NCBI GenBank assembly: GCA_025548565.1
Contig: JAJLPB010000003.1
Coordinates: 434,001-498,000 of the forward strand
Direction of reading: 5' to 3'
DNA: 64,000 nucleotides
Source: Rugamonas sp. A1-17
GTDB lineage: Bacteria; Pseudomonadota; Gammaproteobacteria; Burkholderiales; Burkholderiaceae_D
In this document: piece after piece, positions 17,075 to 25,975 of the stretch
Layout: each line of letters begins with the position of its first letter
Position numbering within the stretch: the first letter of the stretch is position 1
The notes under the pieces: model-generated
Database searches by the model: none
Told to the model about the DNA's origin: nothing
Seen by the model: the letters and a program-made list of their open reading frames with translations, nothing else
Made by a program: the position numbers and the translations under genes

Positions 17075-20000
17075 TTGAACAAGTCCGCCCCCCTCATGCC
17101 CGACATCACGCTGGGCTTTCGCGAATCCCCCTCCGGCTCCTTGCTGTCCGACGAAGACGACCAAGACCTGCCGCTGCGCGCCGAGCTGTTCAGCGCAGCG
17201 CAGATGGCCGCGCACGGGAAGACGCTGGCCACGCACCACGAACTGAGCAAGCGCGGCGGCCGCGACCGCCTGCTGGCGCGGCTGGCGGAAAACGCCGCCG
17301 TCATCGACTCCACCTGCGACGAGCTGACCGCCGCCGTCAAGGCCGGCCGCCAGATCACGCCCGCGTCCGAATGGCTGCTGGATAATTTCTACCTGATCGA
17401 AGACCAGATCCGCATCGCCCGCCGCCACCTGCCCAAGAACTACAGCCAGCAGCTGCCGCGCCTGGGCAAGGGCGCGCCCGAGGGCACGCCGCGCGTGTAC
17501 AAGATCGCGCTGGAGATCATCGCCCACGGCGACGGCCGCGTCGATCCCGAATCGCTGTGCCGCTTCGTCGACGCCTACCAGGAAGTGGCGACGCTGCAGC
17601 TGGGCGAACTGTGGGCCATCCCTATCATGCTGCGCCTGGCGCTGATCGAGAACCTGCGCCGCGTGGCCGCGCGCGTGGCCGACAACCGCATCCACCGCGA
17701 CCTGGCCAACACCTGGGCCGACCAGATGACCGACGTCGCGGAAAAAAATCCCAGCGGCCTGATACTGATGGTGGCCGACATGGCGCGCTCCAATCCGCCC
17801 ATCACCAGCGCCTTCGTGGCCGAACTGGCGCGCCGCCTGCAGGGACAAAGCCCGGCGTTGACGCTGGCGCTGTCGTGGATCACGCACCGCCTGGCCGAAT
17901 CGGACCAGACCATCGAGCAGCAGATCCAGGCCGAGATCCAGCAGCAGGCGGCCGAGCAGGTCTCGATCGCCAACAGCATCGGCAGCCTGCGCTTCCTCGG
18001 CACCATGGACTGGCAGGAGTTCGTCGAAACCATGAGTGTGGTCGAGCAGACCTTGCGCCAGGACCCGGCCGGCGTCTACGGCCGCATGGAATTCGCCACC
18101 CGCGACCAGTACCGCCACGCGATCGAGAAGATCGCCAAGCGCTCGCGCTATTCCGAAGTCGAAGTGGCGCAGCAAGCCTTGCAGCTGGCGCAGGCGCACT
18201 TCGACGGCGGCGACGAGCGCCACGGCCACGTGGGCTTCTACCTGATCGGCGGCGGCCTGGCCGCGCTGGAAAAGCAGACCGGCATGCGCCGCCCGTGGCT
18301 GGAGGCGCTGCAGCAAACCTCGCGCGCCTCGCCGCTGACGTCCTACCTCGGCGCCATCGCCGCCATCTCGCTGGTGTCCACCGCGCTGCTGCTGGAGCGG
18401 GCCGCGCGCAACGGCGTGCATGGCCCGGTGATCGTGCTGCTTGGCGTGCTGGCGCTGGCGGGCAGCAGCCAGCTGGCACTGAGCCTGGTGAACTGGATCG
18501 CCACGCTGGTGACCCGCCCCAATCCGCTGCCGCGCATGGACTTCAAGGACGGCGTGCCGACCGACGCCCGCGCCATCGTGGTGGTGCCGACGCTGGTCTA
18601 CAGCCGCGAGAATGTCGATGAGCTGTGCGAACAGCTGGAGGTGCGCTTCCTCGCCAACCGCGATCCCAACCTGGTGTTCTGCCTGCTGACCGACTTCGCC
18701 GACGCCGCCGCCGAAACCCTGCCCGCCGACGCCGCGTTGATGGAGCAGATGCGCCGCTGCGTGGAGCAGCTGAACCGCAAGTACGCCACCCACGCCAACG
18801 GCCAGGCGGCGTCGCCGTTCCTGCTGCTGCACCGCCCGCGCCGCTGGAATCCGCAGGAGGGCGTATGGATGGGCGAGGAGCGCAAGCGCGGCAAGCTGCA
18901 GGACCTGAACCGCTTCCTGCGCGGCGGTGCGCGAGACAAATTCAGCCTGGTGGTGGGCGACCTCGGGGAACTGGAAGACATCAAGTACGTCATCACGCTC
19001 GATACCGACACCCAGCTGCCGCGCGAGGCCGCGCGCCAGTTCATCGCCGCCATGCGGCATCCGCTGAACCAGCCGCGCATCGACAGCGCGCGCGGCCGCG
19101 TGGTGGAGGGCTACGGCATCCTGCAGCCGCGCGTCACGGTCAGCCTGCCGAGCGAGAACGCCTCGCTGTACGAAAAACTGTGCGGCGGCGAGCCGGGCAT
19201 CGACCCCTACACCCGCACCGTCTCCGATGTGTATCAGGACGTGTTCTTCGAAGGCTCCTTCATCGGCAAGGGCATCTACGACGTCGACGTCTACGAGCAG
19301 GTGCTGGGCAACCGGCTGCCGGACAACCGCATCCTCAGCCACGACCTGCTGGAAGGCTGCTACCTGCGCGCCGGCCTGTTGAGCGACGTCCAGTTGTACG
19401 AAGCCTACCCGGCCCGCTACAGCGATGACGTCAGCCGCCGCCAGCGCTGGACCCGCGGCGACTGGCAACTGGCCTCGTGGCTGTTCGGCCGCGTGCCGGG
19501 CCCGAACCGCAAGCGCGAACGCAATCCGCTGTCGCTGCTGTCGCGCTGGAAGCTGTTCGACAACCTGCGCCGCAGCCTGACCGCGCCGGCGCTGGTGCTG
19601 TCGCTGATCACCGCCTGGCGCTGGCTGCCCGACCCGTGGCTGTGGGCCGGCGCCGTGCTGGCCGTGATCTTCGTGCCGCCGTTGGCCAGCACCGCGCACG
19701 ACCTGCTGCACCGCCCGGAGGACACCTTGTGGAGCCAGCACATACGGGCCGCGCTGCGGCGCGGCGGCATGCAGTTCGCGCACGCCATCCTGATGCTGGT
19801 GTTCCTGCCGTACGAGGCGTATTTCAGCCTGGACGCCATCCTGCGCAGCGGCTGGCGCCTGCTGGTCTCGCACAAGCACCTGCTGGAATGGCGGGCCTCG
19901 GCGCTGACGCGCGCGGCCGACGGCGCGGCCGGCGTATGGCGCACCATGTGGGTGTCGCCGGTGCTGGCGCTGTTCGTCGGCGGCGCGCTGCTGGGCTGGC

Positions 20001-23000
20001 GCCCAACCAGCCTGGCGCCGGCCGCGCTGTTCCTGCTGGCGTGGCTGCTGGCGCCGGCCGTGGCGGAGCGGATCAGCCGCCCGATCGTGCGCCGGCACGC
20101 CCGCCTCACGCCGGACCAGCAGCGCTTCCTGCACCAGCTGGCGCGCCGCACCTGGGCCTATTTCGAACGCTACGTCGGCCCGGAAGACCACTGGCTGCCG
20201 CCCGATAACATGCAGGAGCACCCGGCGCACGTGGTGGCGCACCGCACCTCGCCGACCAATATCGGCATGGCGCTGCTGGCCAACCTGAGCGCCAGCGATT
20301 TCGGCTACATCACCGTCGGCCAGATGATGGAGCGCACCGCCAGCACATTGGCCACGATGGACCAGCTGGAACGCCACCAGGGCCACTTCTACAACTGGTA
20401 CGACACGCAGACCCTCAAGCCGCTGCACCCGATCTACATCTCCACCGTCGACAGCGGCAACCTGGCCGGCCACCTGCTAACCCTGCAGGCCGGCCTGACC
20501 GGCTTGTACGACCAGCCCATCCTCGGGCAGCAAACGGTGGACGGCGTCGTCGCCACCTGCCAGGTGCTGCAGCAATCGCAGGCCGGCGCCGAGACGCCCG
20601 CGCTGAACGCCTTGCTGGCCGCGCTGGCGCCCGCGCCGGACGCCGGCAACCTGCAGCAGCTGCATGCCTGGCTGACCCGCGTGTCCACCGCCGCCGGCCA
20701 GCTGCCGCCGCCGGCGGAAGCCGAGACCCACGGCGAGGCGGCCATGTGGTCCGCCGCGCTGGTGCGGCAGTGCCAGGCCGCGCTGGCGGACCTGACGCTG
20801 CTCACGCCCTGGGTCAACCTGCCGGCGGACGCCGTGTTCGACACCAGCCTGACGCGCGTGCCGACGCTGCGCGAACTGGCCGCCATGATCGACCAGCCGG
20901 CCGCCGTGCTGGCCAACGACCTGGCCCCGGCCGAGCGAGACCGCCAGCTGGCGCTGGCCGGCCTGTGCGCGCAGGGCGCCGCCGCCGCCCACGAACGCAT
21001 GCGCGAACTGGCCGCCCTGGCGCAGCGCTGCGGCGCATACGCCCAGATGGAATATGGCTTCCTGTTCAATCCGACCACCAACCTGCTGGCCATCGGCTAC
21101 AACGTCTCCGAGCGCCGGCTGGACGCCAGCTACTACGATCTGCTGGCGTCGGAAGTGCGGCTGGCCAGCTTCGTCGCCATCGCTCAAGGCCAGCTGCCGC
21201 AGGAGCACTGGTTCGCGCTGGGCCGCCAGCTGTGCATCGTGGCCGGCAAGCCGGTGCTGCTGTCCTGGAGCGGCTCGATGTTCGAGTACCTGATGCCGCT
21301 GCTGGTGATGCCCAACTATCCGAGCACGCTGCTCGACCAGACCTACAGCGCGGTGATCGACGCCCAGATCGACTACGGCAAGCGCCGCAACGTGCCGTGG
21401 GGGATCTCCGAATCCGGCTACAACACGGTCGACGCCAGCCTCAATTATCAGTACCGCGCCTTCGGCGTGCCGGGCCTGGGCCTGAAGCGCGGCCTGGCCG
21501 ACGACCTGGTGATCGCGCCCTACGCCACGATGCTGGGACTGATGGTGCGGCCGGAAGCGGCCTGCCTCAACCTGCAGAAGATGGCGGGCCTGGGCTACAT
21601 GGGCCGCTACGGCTTCTACGAGGCGGTCGACTACACGGCCTCGCGCCTGCCGCGCGGCCAGGCCTCCGCCGTGATACGCTCCTTCATGGTGCATCACCAG
21701 GGGATGGGACTGCTGGCCCTGAGCTACCTGCTGCACGACCGCCCGATGCAGCGCCGCTTCGAATCCGATCCGCTGCTGCAATCGACGCTGCTGGTGCTGC
21801 AGGAACGCAGTCCGGAGGCGGGCGCCTTCTACTCCAACACCACCGAGATGGCGGCGATCCGCTCCAGCGCGCCGGAGCAGGCCATGCCGATGCGCATCCT
21901 GAGCCAGCACACCACGCCGATGCCGGAAACCCAGCTGCTGTCCAACGGCCGCTATCACGTCATGGTCACCAACGCCGGCGGCAGCTACAGCCGCTGGAAG
22001 GACCTGGCCGTGACCCGCTGGCGCGAGGACAGCACCCGCGACAACTGGGGCAACTTCTGCTACGTGCGCGACATGGACGACGGCCGTTTCTGGTCCACCA
22101 CCTATCAACCGACGCTGGTCGATCCGCGCAAGCATGAGGTGATCTTCTCCGAGGGCCGCGCCGAGTTCCGCCGCTCCGACCGCAACATCGACCTGTACAC
22201 GGAAATCGTGGTCTCGCCGGAAGACGACATCGAACTGCGGCGCACCCGCATCACCAACAAGTCCGACCGCGTGCGCACCATCGAGGTGACCAGCTTTGCC
22301 GAAGTGGTGATGGCGCCGGCCGCCGCCGACGCCGCCCACCCGGCGTTCAGCAAACTGTTCGTGCAGACCGAAATCCTGCGCGACGAAAAAGCCATCCTGT
22401 GCACGCGCCGCCCGCGCGGACAGGCCGACGTCATGCCGTGGCTGATGCACTCGATGATGGTGCACGACGCCGCCGTCACGGCGGTCTCGTTCGAGACCGA
22501 CCGCTCGCGCTTCATCGGCCGCGGCAACACCGCCGCCGCGCCCAACGCCATGCTGGAGCAGGCGCCGTTGAGCGGCGCGGAAGGATCGGTGCTCGATCCG
22601 GTGGTGGCGATCCGCCACACCATCACGCTGCAGCCCGACCAGACGGCCATCGTCGACATCGTCACCGGCATGACCGAGCAGCGCGAGGCCGCGCTGCACC
22701 TGATCGACAAATACCAGGACCGCCACCTGGCCGACCGCGTGTTCGAACTGGCGTGGACCCACAGCCAGGTGGTGCTGCGCCAGCTCAACGCCAGCGAGGC
22801 GGACGCCCAGTTGTACGGGCGCCTGGCCAACTCGGTCATCTACCCGAACGCCGCGTTGCGCGCCGACGCCGGCACGCTGGTCAAGAACCAACGCGGCCAG
22901 TCCGGCCTGTGGGCCTACGCGATTTCCGGCGACCTGCCGATCGTGCTGCTGCAGATCAAGGACCCGGCCAACATCGAGCTGGCGCGCCAGATGGTGCAGG

Positions 23001-25768
23001 CGCACGCCTACTGGCGCCTGAAAGGGCTGGTGGTCGACCTGGTGATCTGGTACGAGGACCAGTCGGGCTACCGCCAGCTGCTGCACGAGCAGATCATGGG
23101 GCTGATCGCCTCCGGCATCGATGCCCAGGCCATCGACCGGCCGGGGGGCATCTTCGTGCGCCTGGCCGACCAAATCGCCAACGAGGACCGCGTGCTGCTG
23201 CAATCGGTGGCGCGCGCCATCCTCAGCGACAGCCGCGGTACGCTGGCCGAGCAGATCAAGCGTCCCGGCTCACCGGCCATGCGCATGCCGCCGCTGATGA
23301 CGGACAACCGTGGCGACTACGCGGACGCCGGCCCGGCCACGCCGCCGGTGCGCGCGCTGATGCTGGAAAACGGCATCGGCGGCTTCACGCCGGACGGCCG
23401 CGAATACGTCATCTCCACCAGCGATGCGAAACGCACGCCGGCGCCGTGGTCCAACGTGCTGGCCAACCCGCAGTTCGGCTGCGTGATCTCGGAAAGCGGC
23501 CAGGCCTACACCTGGCATGAGAACGCGCATGAATTCCGCCTCACGCCGTGGCACAACGATCCGGTCAGCGACGCCAGCGGCGAGGCCTTCTACCTGCGCG
23601 ATGAACAGAGCGGCCGCTTCTGGTCGCCCACCGCCTTGCCGGCGCGCGGCAACGGCGGCTACATCACGCGCCACGGCTTCGGCTACAGCGTGTTCGAACA
23701 CACCGAGACCGGCATCGCCACCGAGATGACCACCTTCGTCGCCACCGACGCGCCGATCAAGTACACGGTGCTCAAGGTGCGCAACGACTCGCTGGTGACG
23801 CGGCGCCTGTCGGCCACCGGCTACGTCGAGTGGGTGCTGGGCGACATGCGTTCCAAGTCCGGCATGCACATCGTCACCGAGGCCGATCCGGTCAGTGGCG
23901 CGCTGTTTGCCAGGAACCCCTACAACACCGAGTTCACCGGCCGCGTGGCCTTCTTCAACTGCGACGCCACGCTGCGCACCCACACCGCCGACCGCAGCGA
24001 ATTCCTGGGCCGTAACGGCACGCTGGCCGCGCCGGCTGCGCTGCGCCGCTCTCGCCTGTCCGGCAAGATCGGCGCGGGGCTGGACGCCTGCGCCGCCATC
24101 CAGGTGCCGTTCGACCTGCTGCCGGGCCAGGAGCGCGAGATCGTCTTCGTACTGGGCGTGGCCGGCCGCCGCAACGCCGACGCCAGCAGCCTGGCGCAGA
24201 AGCACCGCAGCGCCGGCGCCGCGCACGAGGCGCTGGCCGCCGTGCACGCGCACTGGGAGAAAACCCTGGGCGCGGTGCGCATCGACACGCCGGAGCCGGA
24301 GCTGGACCTGCTGGCCAACGGCTGGCTGATGTACCAGACCATCGCCTGCCGCATGTGGGCGCGCAGCGGCTACTACCAGTCCGGCGGCGCCTTCGGCTTC
24401 CGCGACCAGCTGCAGGACGCGATGGCGACCATCCACACGCAACCGCAGCTGCTGCGCGACCAGCTGCTGCTGTGCGCCGCCCACCAGTTCCTGGAGGGCG
24501 ACGTGCAGCACTGGTGGCATCCTCCGTCCGACCGCGGCGTGCGCACCCACTGCTCGGACGATTACCTGTGGCTGCCGCTGGGCGCTTGGCGCTACGTCAG
24601 CACCACCGGCGACACCGGCGTGCTGGCCGAAAGCATGCCTTACCTGGAGGGCCGCGCCGTCAAGCCGGAGGAGGACTCCTACTACGACATGCCGGGCCGC
24701 TCCAGCGAAAGCGGCACGCTGTACGAGCACTGCGTGCGCGCCATCCGCAACGGCCTGCGCTTCGGCGAGCATGGCCTGCCGTTGATCGGTTCCTGCGACT
24801 GGAACGACGGCATGGACAAGGTGGGTGAGCATGGCAAGGGGGAGAGCGTGTGGCTGGCCTTCTTCCTGTGCGAGGTGTTGCAGCGCTTCGCCGAGGTGGC
24901 GGAACTGATGCAGGACGTGGACTTCGCCACCGAATGCCGCAGCGAGGCCAAGAAGCTGGCCTTCAACGTCGAGCAGAACGCGTGGGACGGCCAGTGGTAC
25001 CGCCGCGCGTATTTCGACGACGGCACGCCGCTCGGATCGCACACCAACGAGGAATGCCAGATCGATTCGATCTCGCAAAGCTGGGGCGTGCTGTCCGGCG
25101 CCGCCGATCCGGTGCGGGTGCGCGGCGCGATGGAGCAGGTCAACCAGCGCCTGGTGCGGCGCGATTCCGGCATCATCCAATTGCTCGACCCGCCGTTCGA
25201 CAAGGCCGGCCCGAACCCGGGCTATATCCGCGGCTACGTGCCCGGCGTGCGCGAGAACGGCGGCCAGTACACGCACGCCGCCATCTGGACCGCGATGGCC
25301 TTCGCCCGCCTGGGCGAGACCGACCGCGCGTGGGAGCTGGCGCGCATGATCAACCCGGTGCAGCACGGCGGCACGGCGGAAGGCATGGCGCGCTACAAGG
25401 TCGAGCCCTACGTGGTCACGGCCGACGTCTACGCCGTGGCGCCGCACGTGGGGCGGGGCGGCTGGAGCTGGTACACCGGCTCCTCCGGCTGGATGTACCG
25501 GTTGATCCTGGAGTCGTTGCTCGGCCTGACGCGGACCGCCACCCAGATCACGCTGGCGCCGCGCATGCCGACCGAATGGGATCACTTCACGCTGACCTAC
25601 CGCCATGGCGAAGGCTCGTACGTGATCCGCGTGGTGAAGTCGGCGGAAACCGCCGCGCCGGTGCTGACGGTGGACGGCGTGCGCCAGCTGGCGCTGGCGA
25701 TCGACCTGCACGATACCGCCAGCATCCATAAGGTCGAACTGCTCATGCCGGCCAAGTTAAATTCTTAA
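17075..25768 (+). CDS. ndvB: Cyclic beta-1,2-glucan synthase (NdvB type)
   Basis: A 2897-residue inner-membrane enzyme that would build, size and cyclise periplasmic beta-1,2-glucans. Approximate order: an N-terminal cytoplasmic region; membrane spans at 421-480; a GT-A glycosyltransferase at 500-800 with ITLDTDTQLP (about 640) and RQRWTRGDW (about 789); more spans at 830-1001; a glucoamylase-like region at about 1050-1560; and two beta-sandwich plus one (alpha/alpha)6 GH94 phosphorylase region at 1630-2890, including DWNDGMDKVGEHGKG near 2575, where the catalytic Asp lies. The length matches rhizobial NdvB/Cgs. The TTG at 17075 has GAGG at 17065-17068; an ATG at 17099 is the alternative. It stands alone between terminators. 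Such glucans serve osmoadaptation and host interaction. Confidence 0.93.
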   Translation: MNKSAPLMPDITLGFRESPSGSLLSDEDDQDLPLRAELFSAAQMAAHGKTLATHHELSKRGGRDRLLARLAENAAVIDSTCDELTAAVKAGRQITPASEWLLDNFYLIEDQIRIARRHLPKNYSQQLPRLGKGAPEGTPRVYKIALEIIAHGDGRVDPESLCRFVDAYQEVATLQLGELWAIPIMLRLALIENLRRVAARVADNRIHRDLANTWADQMTDVAEKNPSGLILMVADMARSNPPITSAFVAELARRLQGQSPALTLALSWITHRLAESDQTIEQQIQAEIQQQAAEQVSIANSIGSLRFLGTMDWQEFVETMSVVEQTLRQDPAGVYGRMEFATRDQYRHAIEKIAKRSRYSEVEVAQQALQLAQAHFDGGDERHGHVGFYLIGGGLAALEKQTGMRRPWLEALQQTSRASPLTSYLGAIAAISLVSTALLLERAARNGVHGPVIVLLGVLALAGSSQLALSLVNWIATLVTRPNPLPRMDFKDGVPTDARAIVVVPTLVYSRENVDELCEQLEVRFLANRDPNLVFCLLTDFADAAAETLPADAALMEQMRRCVEQLNRKYATHANGQAASPFLLLHRPRRWNPQEGVWMGEERKRGKLQDLNRFLRGGARDKFSLVVGDLGELEDIKYVITLDTDTQLPREAARQFIAAMRHPLNQPRIDSARGRVVEGYGILQPRVTVSLPSENASLYEKLCGGEPGIDPYTRTVSDVYQDVFFEGSFIGKGIYDVDVYEQVLGNRLPDNRILSHDLLEGCYLRAGLLSDVQLYEAYPARYSDDVSRRQRWTRGDWQLASWLFGRVPGPNRKRERNPLSLLSRWKLFDNLRRSLTAPALVLSLITAWRWLPDPWLWAGAVLAVIFVPPLASTAHDLLHRPEDTLWSQHIRAALRRGGMQFAHAILMLVFLPYEAYFSLDAILRSGWRLLVSHKHLLEWRASALTRAADGAAGVWRTMWVSPVLALFVGGALLGWRPTSLAPAALFLLAWLLAPAVAERISRPIVRRHARLTPDQQRFLHQLARRTWAYFERYVGPEDHWLPPDNMQEHPAHVVAHRTSPTNIGMALLANLSASDFGYITVGQMMERTASTLATMDQLERHQGHFYNWYDTQTLKPLHPIYISTVDSGNLAGHLLTLQAGLTGLYDQPILGQQTVDGVVATCQVLQQSQAGAETPALNALLAALAPAPDAGNLQQLHAWLTRVSTAAGQLPPPAEAETHGEAAMWSAALVRQCQAALADLTLLTPWVNLPADAVFDTSLTRVPTLRELAAMIDQPAAVLANDLAPAERDRQLALAGLCAQGAAAAHERMRELAALAQRCGAYAQMEYGFLFNPTTNLLAIGYNVSERRLDASYYDLLASEVRLASFVAIAQGQLPQEHWFALGRQLCIVAGKPVLLSWSGSMFEYLMPLLVMPNYPSTLLDQTYSAVIDAQIDYGKRRNVPWGISESGYNTVDASLNYQYRAFGVPGLGLKRGLADDLVIAPYATMLGLMVRPEAACLNLQKMAGLGYMGRYGFYEAVDYTASRLPRGQASAVIRSFMVHHQGMGLLALSYLLHDRPMQRRFESDPLLQSTLLVLQERSPEAGAFYSNTTEMAAIRSSAPEQAMPMRILSQHTTPMPETQLLSNGRYHVMVTNAGGSYSRWKDLAVTRWREDSTRDNWGNFCYVRDMDDGRFWSTTYQPTLVDPRKHEVIFSEGRAEFRRSDRNIDLYTEIVVSPEDDIELRRTRITNKSDRVRTIEVTSFAEVVMAPAAADAAHPAFSKLFVQTEILRDEKAILCTRRPRGQADVMPWLMHSMMVHDAAVTAVSFETDRSRFIGRGNTAAAPNAMLEQAPLSGAEGSVLDPVVAIRHTITLQPDQTAIVDIVTGMTEQREAALHLIDKYQDRHLADRVFELAWTHSQVVLRQLNASEADAQLYGRLANSVIYPNAALRADAGTLVKNQRGQSGLWAYAISGDLPIVLLQIKDPANIELARQMVQAHAYWRLKGLVVDLVIWYEDQSGYRQLLHEQIMGLIASGIDAQAIDRPGGIFVRLADQIANEDRVLLQSVARAILSDSRGTLAEQIKRPGSPAMRMPPLMTDNRGDYADAGPATPPVRALMLENGIGGFTPDGREYVISTSDAKRTPAPWSNVLANPQFGCVISESGQAYTWHENAHEFRLTPWHNDPVSDASGEAFYLRDEQSGRFWSPTALPARGNGGYITRHGFGYSVFEHTETGIATEMTTFVATDAPIKYTVLKVRNDSLVTRRLSATGYVEWVLGDMRSKSGMHIVTEADPVSGALFARNPYNTEFTGRVAFFNCDATLRTHTADRSEFLGRNGTLAAPAALRRSRLSGKIGAGLDACAAIQVPFDLLPGQEREIVFVLGVAGRRNADASSLAQKHRSAGAAHEALAAVHAHWEKTLGAVRIDTPEPELDLLANGWLMYQTIACRMWARSGYYQSGGAFGFRDQLQDAMATIHTQPQLLRDQLLLCAAHQFLEGDVQHWWHPPSDRGVRTHCSDDYLWLPLGAWRYVSTTGDTGVLAESMPYLEGRAVKPEEDSYYDMPGRSSESGTLYEHCVRAIRNGLRFGEHGLPLIGSCDWNDGMDKVGEHGKGESVWLAFFLCEVLQRFAEVAELMQDVDFATECRSEAKKLAFNVEQNAWDGQWYRRAYFDDGTPLGSHTNEECQIDSISQSWGVLSGAADPVRVRGAMEQVNQRLVRRDSGIIQLLDPPFDKAGPNPGYIRGYVPGVRENGGQYTHAAIWTAMAFARLGETDRAWELARMINPVQHGGTAEGMARYKVEPYVVTADVYAVAPHVGRGGWSWYTGSSGWMYRLILESLLGLTRTATQITLAPRMPTEWDHFTLTYRHGEGSYVIRVVKSAETAAPVLTVDGVRQLALAIDLHDTASIHKVELLMPAKLNS

Positions 25769-25803
25769 CAGAGTGTCCCATTCTGGACATTTTCATCATC
25801 GGT

Positions 25804-25838
25804 ACAACGGCGCGAAAATTTAGTTTTCGCGCCGTTGT
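25804..25838. terminator. Strong hairpin after ndvB
   Basis: A 15-bp perfect stem (25804-25818 with 25824-25838) and 5-base loop; the stem itself ends in four A-T pairs. It is probably the ndvB terminator, although no T-run follows. Confidence 0.65.
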
Positions 25839-25975
25839 CGCATGCGCCCCCAAGCGCCACCGCATTTATTCCAAAGACCTCTGAATAGCCAAGCAATTTC
25901 GAATTGATTCGTCATCTTCCTGTCATGCATAGTTGCCAGTATTTTGGATCCCCAACCGCAGAGAGAAAGAGAACG

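Noticed and set aside
17030..25729. Three very long minus-strand open frames (1147, 908 and 819 codons) opposite ndvB
   Set aside because: They lie antisense to a gene with full-length family motifs. Their products are rich in Arg, Gln, His, Ala and Gly with no domain pattern, the usual shadow of high-GC codon use.
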